Of a stretch of 64,000 nucleotides of DNA, positions 61,538-64,000 are shown piece by piece. How positions within the stretch are numbered: the stretch's first letter is position 1; each line of letters opens with the position of its first letter. The DNA comes from Leucaena leucocephala. Taxonomy: Eukaryota; Streptophyta; Magnoliopsida; Fabales; Fabaceae. The translations under genes were made by a program, and so were the position numbers. Under the pieces are notes generated by a model. The model made no database searches and had not been told where the DNA came from. It saw only the letters and a program-made list of their open reading frames with translations. The stretch lies in assembly GCA_037074615.1 (NCBI GenBank), contig CM073519.1, forward strand, positions 22,093,001 to 22,157,000, in the 5' to 3' direction.

Positions 61538-62480
61538 ATTATACAAAAAAATAGAATCCTTACAGCTTATTGGGATTTACCATTCCCAATTCTCTATTAA
61601 TGCAATTGAATTGATCATGAGCAAGTGGTTTGGTGAAGATATCTAGTAGTTGAAGATGTGTTGGGATGAATTCAACTTTTATATATTTCTTCTACACTTG
61701 ATCTCTTATAAAATGGTGTATGACATCAATGTACTTTGTCTAAGAATGAAGTACGATATTCTTTGACAAATTAATTGTGCTTGTGTTGTCATAGAGAGTT
61801 AGAATCTCCTTCAAATGTATTCCAAGATCTTGCAGTTGTTATTTGAGCTATAGTACTTGTGCACAATAACTCCCACAGCTATATACTCAGCTTCTGTTGA
61901 TGAGAGAGCCACCATGTATTGCTTCTTACTGAACCATGAGACTAAATAGTCACCAAGGAATTCACTTTATCCATTTGTGTTTTTCCTACATGTTTTATAT
62001 CCTCCATGGTCAGTGTTTAGGTATGCTATCAATTATTTTCCTCCTCCTTTGGGAAACCATATATCCCAAGGTTAATAGTTCTAAGGAGATATATGAATAT
62101 CTTATTTATACCTTTAGCATATGAATCATTTCAAGCAACTTGATATCTTGCACAGATACCCGCACTAAATTGTATGTCTAGTCTGCTTGGGGTGAGGTAT
62201 AGAAGAGATCCAATCATTCCAAGATATTTTATAATGTTGAAATGTTTTCCCTTCTCATCTTATCTAGCATTGTACTTGTACTTATCAGTGTTGATACACT
62301 TTTGGCTTGATCTAATTCAAACTTTTTCAGGATCTCCTTCAAGTACTTTGTCTATGAGATGAAGATTTATTCTTCCATAGTTTGATTTGAAGTCCAAGGA
62401 AGAAGTTCAGTTCTCCTATCATAGACATTTCAAATTCTCCTTACATTACCTTGGCAAATTCTTGACAAAGATTTTCATTA
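61538..62480 (-). pseudogene. Sirevirus-like RNase H region and pol end
   Basis: The minus strand shows the end of pol with VEFIPTHLQLLDIFTKPL and NCINRELGMVNPNKL, closing at a stop near 61565. This is the usual C-terminus of Copia RNase H, about 30 bases from the CACTA insertion. Farther upstream, frames shift several times (for example SQTKYIDVIHHFIRD near 61730). It continues the RT at 62639-62995. Confidence 0.8.
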
Positions 62481-62995
62481 GTAGTACCGAAGATAATATC
62501 ATTAACATAAATTTGAACTACTAATATATTGTATTTGTTTCTTTTAATAAATAAAGTATTATATACTTTTCCTCTTTCAAAGCTTTTTTTCTATAAGGAA
62601 CTTGTTGAGACGATCATATCATGCTCTAGGTGCTTGTTTTAACCCATATAATACTTTCTTAAGTTTACATACATGACTAGAAAAAGATGATCTTTAAAAC
62701 CAGGAGATTGTTCTACGTAGACCTCTTCCATTATATAACCATTAAGAAAAGCACTTTTGACGCCCATTTGATATAGTTTAAAATCTTTAATGCAAGCAAA
62801 AGCTAAGAACACTTGTATAGCTTCCAATCTTGCCATTAGAACATAGGTTTCCTCACAATCAATACCATCTTCTTGACTATAGCCTTTTCCAACTAATATA
62901 GCCTTATTTTTAATGATTACAATAGATTTATCAAGCATATTCTTAAATACCCATTTAGTCCCAATGACCGGAGGATCATTGGATCTATGTACCAT
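62481..62995 (-). pseudogene. Sirevirus-like reverse transcriptase, catalytic residues lost
   Basis: Frame 62995-62639 reads GTKWVFKNMLD, KAILVGKGYSQEDGID, RLEAIQVFLAFACIKDF, then YQMGVKSAFLNG and EEVYVEQSPGF, characteristic of Sirevirus-type Copia RT. YGLKQAPRA follows near 62630 in a shifted frame, and IYVNDIIFG at 62495-62512. The two places that should hold catalytic Asp residues read Gly (62762-62764, in YQMGVK) and Asn (62501-62503, in YVND), so the enzyme would be dead even without the frameshifts. Its extra ORF and 3' LTR lie on the far side of the CACTA element. Confidence 0.88.
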
Positions 62996-63266
62996 TTATC
63001 TCTTCCTACATAGCAACTATCCAGAAATTATCTGATAGTACTTCATTTATATTGGTGGGTTTAATGTTAGAAATAAATGCAAAGAAATGCACTTATTGAA
63101 CACTTGTCTCCAGGTTCTTATTCCTTCATTGACTTCACTAATAACCTGGTCTAAAGCATGATTTCTATTATATTTCTAGGCTATAGGTTGATATTTTTCT
63201 GACTCATTAGGCTGATTACTATGTTGATCAACTATGGGTTCTTTTTCTTTGCTTAATCTTAGTGTT

Positions 63267-63545
63267 TTAAGACCTTGTATTAACTTTATCATCTAGAGGC
63301 TTAGAAATTAGTTTTATTTCAAAAAATACATGTGCAAACTCTTTTATTGCAAAGGTTCTTTTATTAAAAAGTCTATATACTTTACTATGATTAGAATAGC
63401 TAAGAAAAATAACCTCATTAGATTTAGGATCGAAGTTACCAAAATTTTCTTTGTTGTTTTTGTGGATGAAACATTTGCTCCCAAAAATCCTCATGAGTTA
63501 GATTAGGCTTGTGTCCTTGATAAACTCATATTTATAGTGATTTTT
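63267..63545 (-). pseudogene. Sirevirus-like integrase C-terminal part
   Basis: Frame 63494-63267 reads MRIFGSKCFIHKNNKENFGNF, then VIFLSYSNHSKVYRLFNKRT. That is the segment after the integrase core that is well conserved in Sirevirus-type Copia elements. Just upstream, after a stop, come the degraded codons of a YELxK-like run (about 63500-63545). Beyond that the similarity ends, so the element is truncated or broken here. Confidence 0.8.
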
Positions 63546-64000
63546 AATGTGTTTAAATAAAGTTTTATTATTGATTTTATCCCCATTTACCAATATAATA
63601 AGCAATTAATTAATAAAATTAAGTTGGAACAGTTGGAAAATAATTGATGTGATTTTAGTGATTAATTGAATAAATAATATATTTATTTTAATTTCCCATT
63701 TTAGGAAAAAGCTTAAGATAACCTACTGCTATGAGAATGAAACAGAAATAATTATAATTTATAGCTAGACACAAGGATATTTAAGCATGTGCTGGAGGGA
63801 AGAAGTAAACAGATTAAGCATATGCTGGAATTAAGGAGCTGAAACCACAACAAGTGGGGATCACACATGTGCTGCAACAGAAATCATATAGAGTAGAAGC
63901 TAACAGATTCAAGTTGTCATAACAAATCTTCCACACACACATCACACTTTGATTTCATCATTCCATTTCCCACACACCAGACACTTCAGCCAACACTTCC
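63546..64000. other. Unassigned AT-rich end of the window
   Basis: No gene is seen. Three similar words (AGCATGTGCTGGA at 63784, AGCATATGCTGGA at 63818, ACATGTGCTGCA near 63866) and a C/A-rich end suggest the start or leader of another retrotransposon. The boundary with the Sirevirus-like sequence cannot be set exactly. Confidence 0.35.

Overview
This window is plant nuclear DNA made almost entirely of transposable elements. I find no host gene, rRNA, tRNA or CRISPR array. The plant assignment rests on the families present: Sirevirus-like and other Ty1/Copia elements, Ty3/Gypsy-type LTRs with a TGGTATCAGAGC primer-binding site, and a CACTA (En/Spm) transposon with TNP2 and PTTA-type genes. 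The genus cannot be told from what is here.

Layout. 1-7757 is a scrap yard: truncated Gypsy-type LTRs (1-649, 650-1573, 3747-4353, 4354-5685), a Sirevirus-like LTR (from 2333) and a truncated Copia LTR (6659-7757). 7758-22612 is a non-autonomous, LARD-like LTR element on the minus strand. It has two very similar 3.34-kb LTRs, a perfect primer-binding site and a polypurine tract, but no gag-pol. A solo LTR of its own family sits inside it, flanked by a CCTTT target duplication. 22613-33820 holds a second, older internal region and LTR in the same orientation, again with a solo LTR inside (ATATG duplication). 33821-37216 and 61538 to about 63545 are the two halves of one minus-strand Sirevirus-like Copia element. 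A CACTA transposon at 37220-61534 separates them.

The CACTA element is about 8.2 kb of its own sequence swollen to 24.3 kb by three insertions: a 1.9-kb solo LTR inside its transposase gene (39391-41277, duplication ATTCA), a 3.2-kb solo LTR inside its second gene (45001-48216, TTTCC), and a Copia element in the same gene (48836-59859, CATAT). The Copia element carries yet another solo LTR in its pol gene (51379-54769, TGAAA). This gives a four-level chain, Sirevirus > CACTA > Copia > solo LTR, with a target-site duplication at each of the three insertions.

All coding regions (Copia gag-pol, Sirevirus pol and extra ORF, CACTA TNP2 and PTTA-like gene) are pseudogenes with stops, frameshifts or changed catalytic residues. 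Many of the changes are C-to-T or G-to-A, as expected of methylated, silenced DNA. The short ORFs that recur in the LTRs are probably shared by descent and not real genes. What most deserves a second look is the 3-kb-LTR family: its high solo-LTR count, its mosaic LTRs, its nearly codeless internal region that still ends in a trace of a Gypsy polyprotein tail, and a conserved array of small hairpins inside it.
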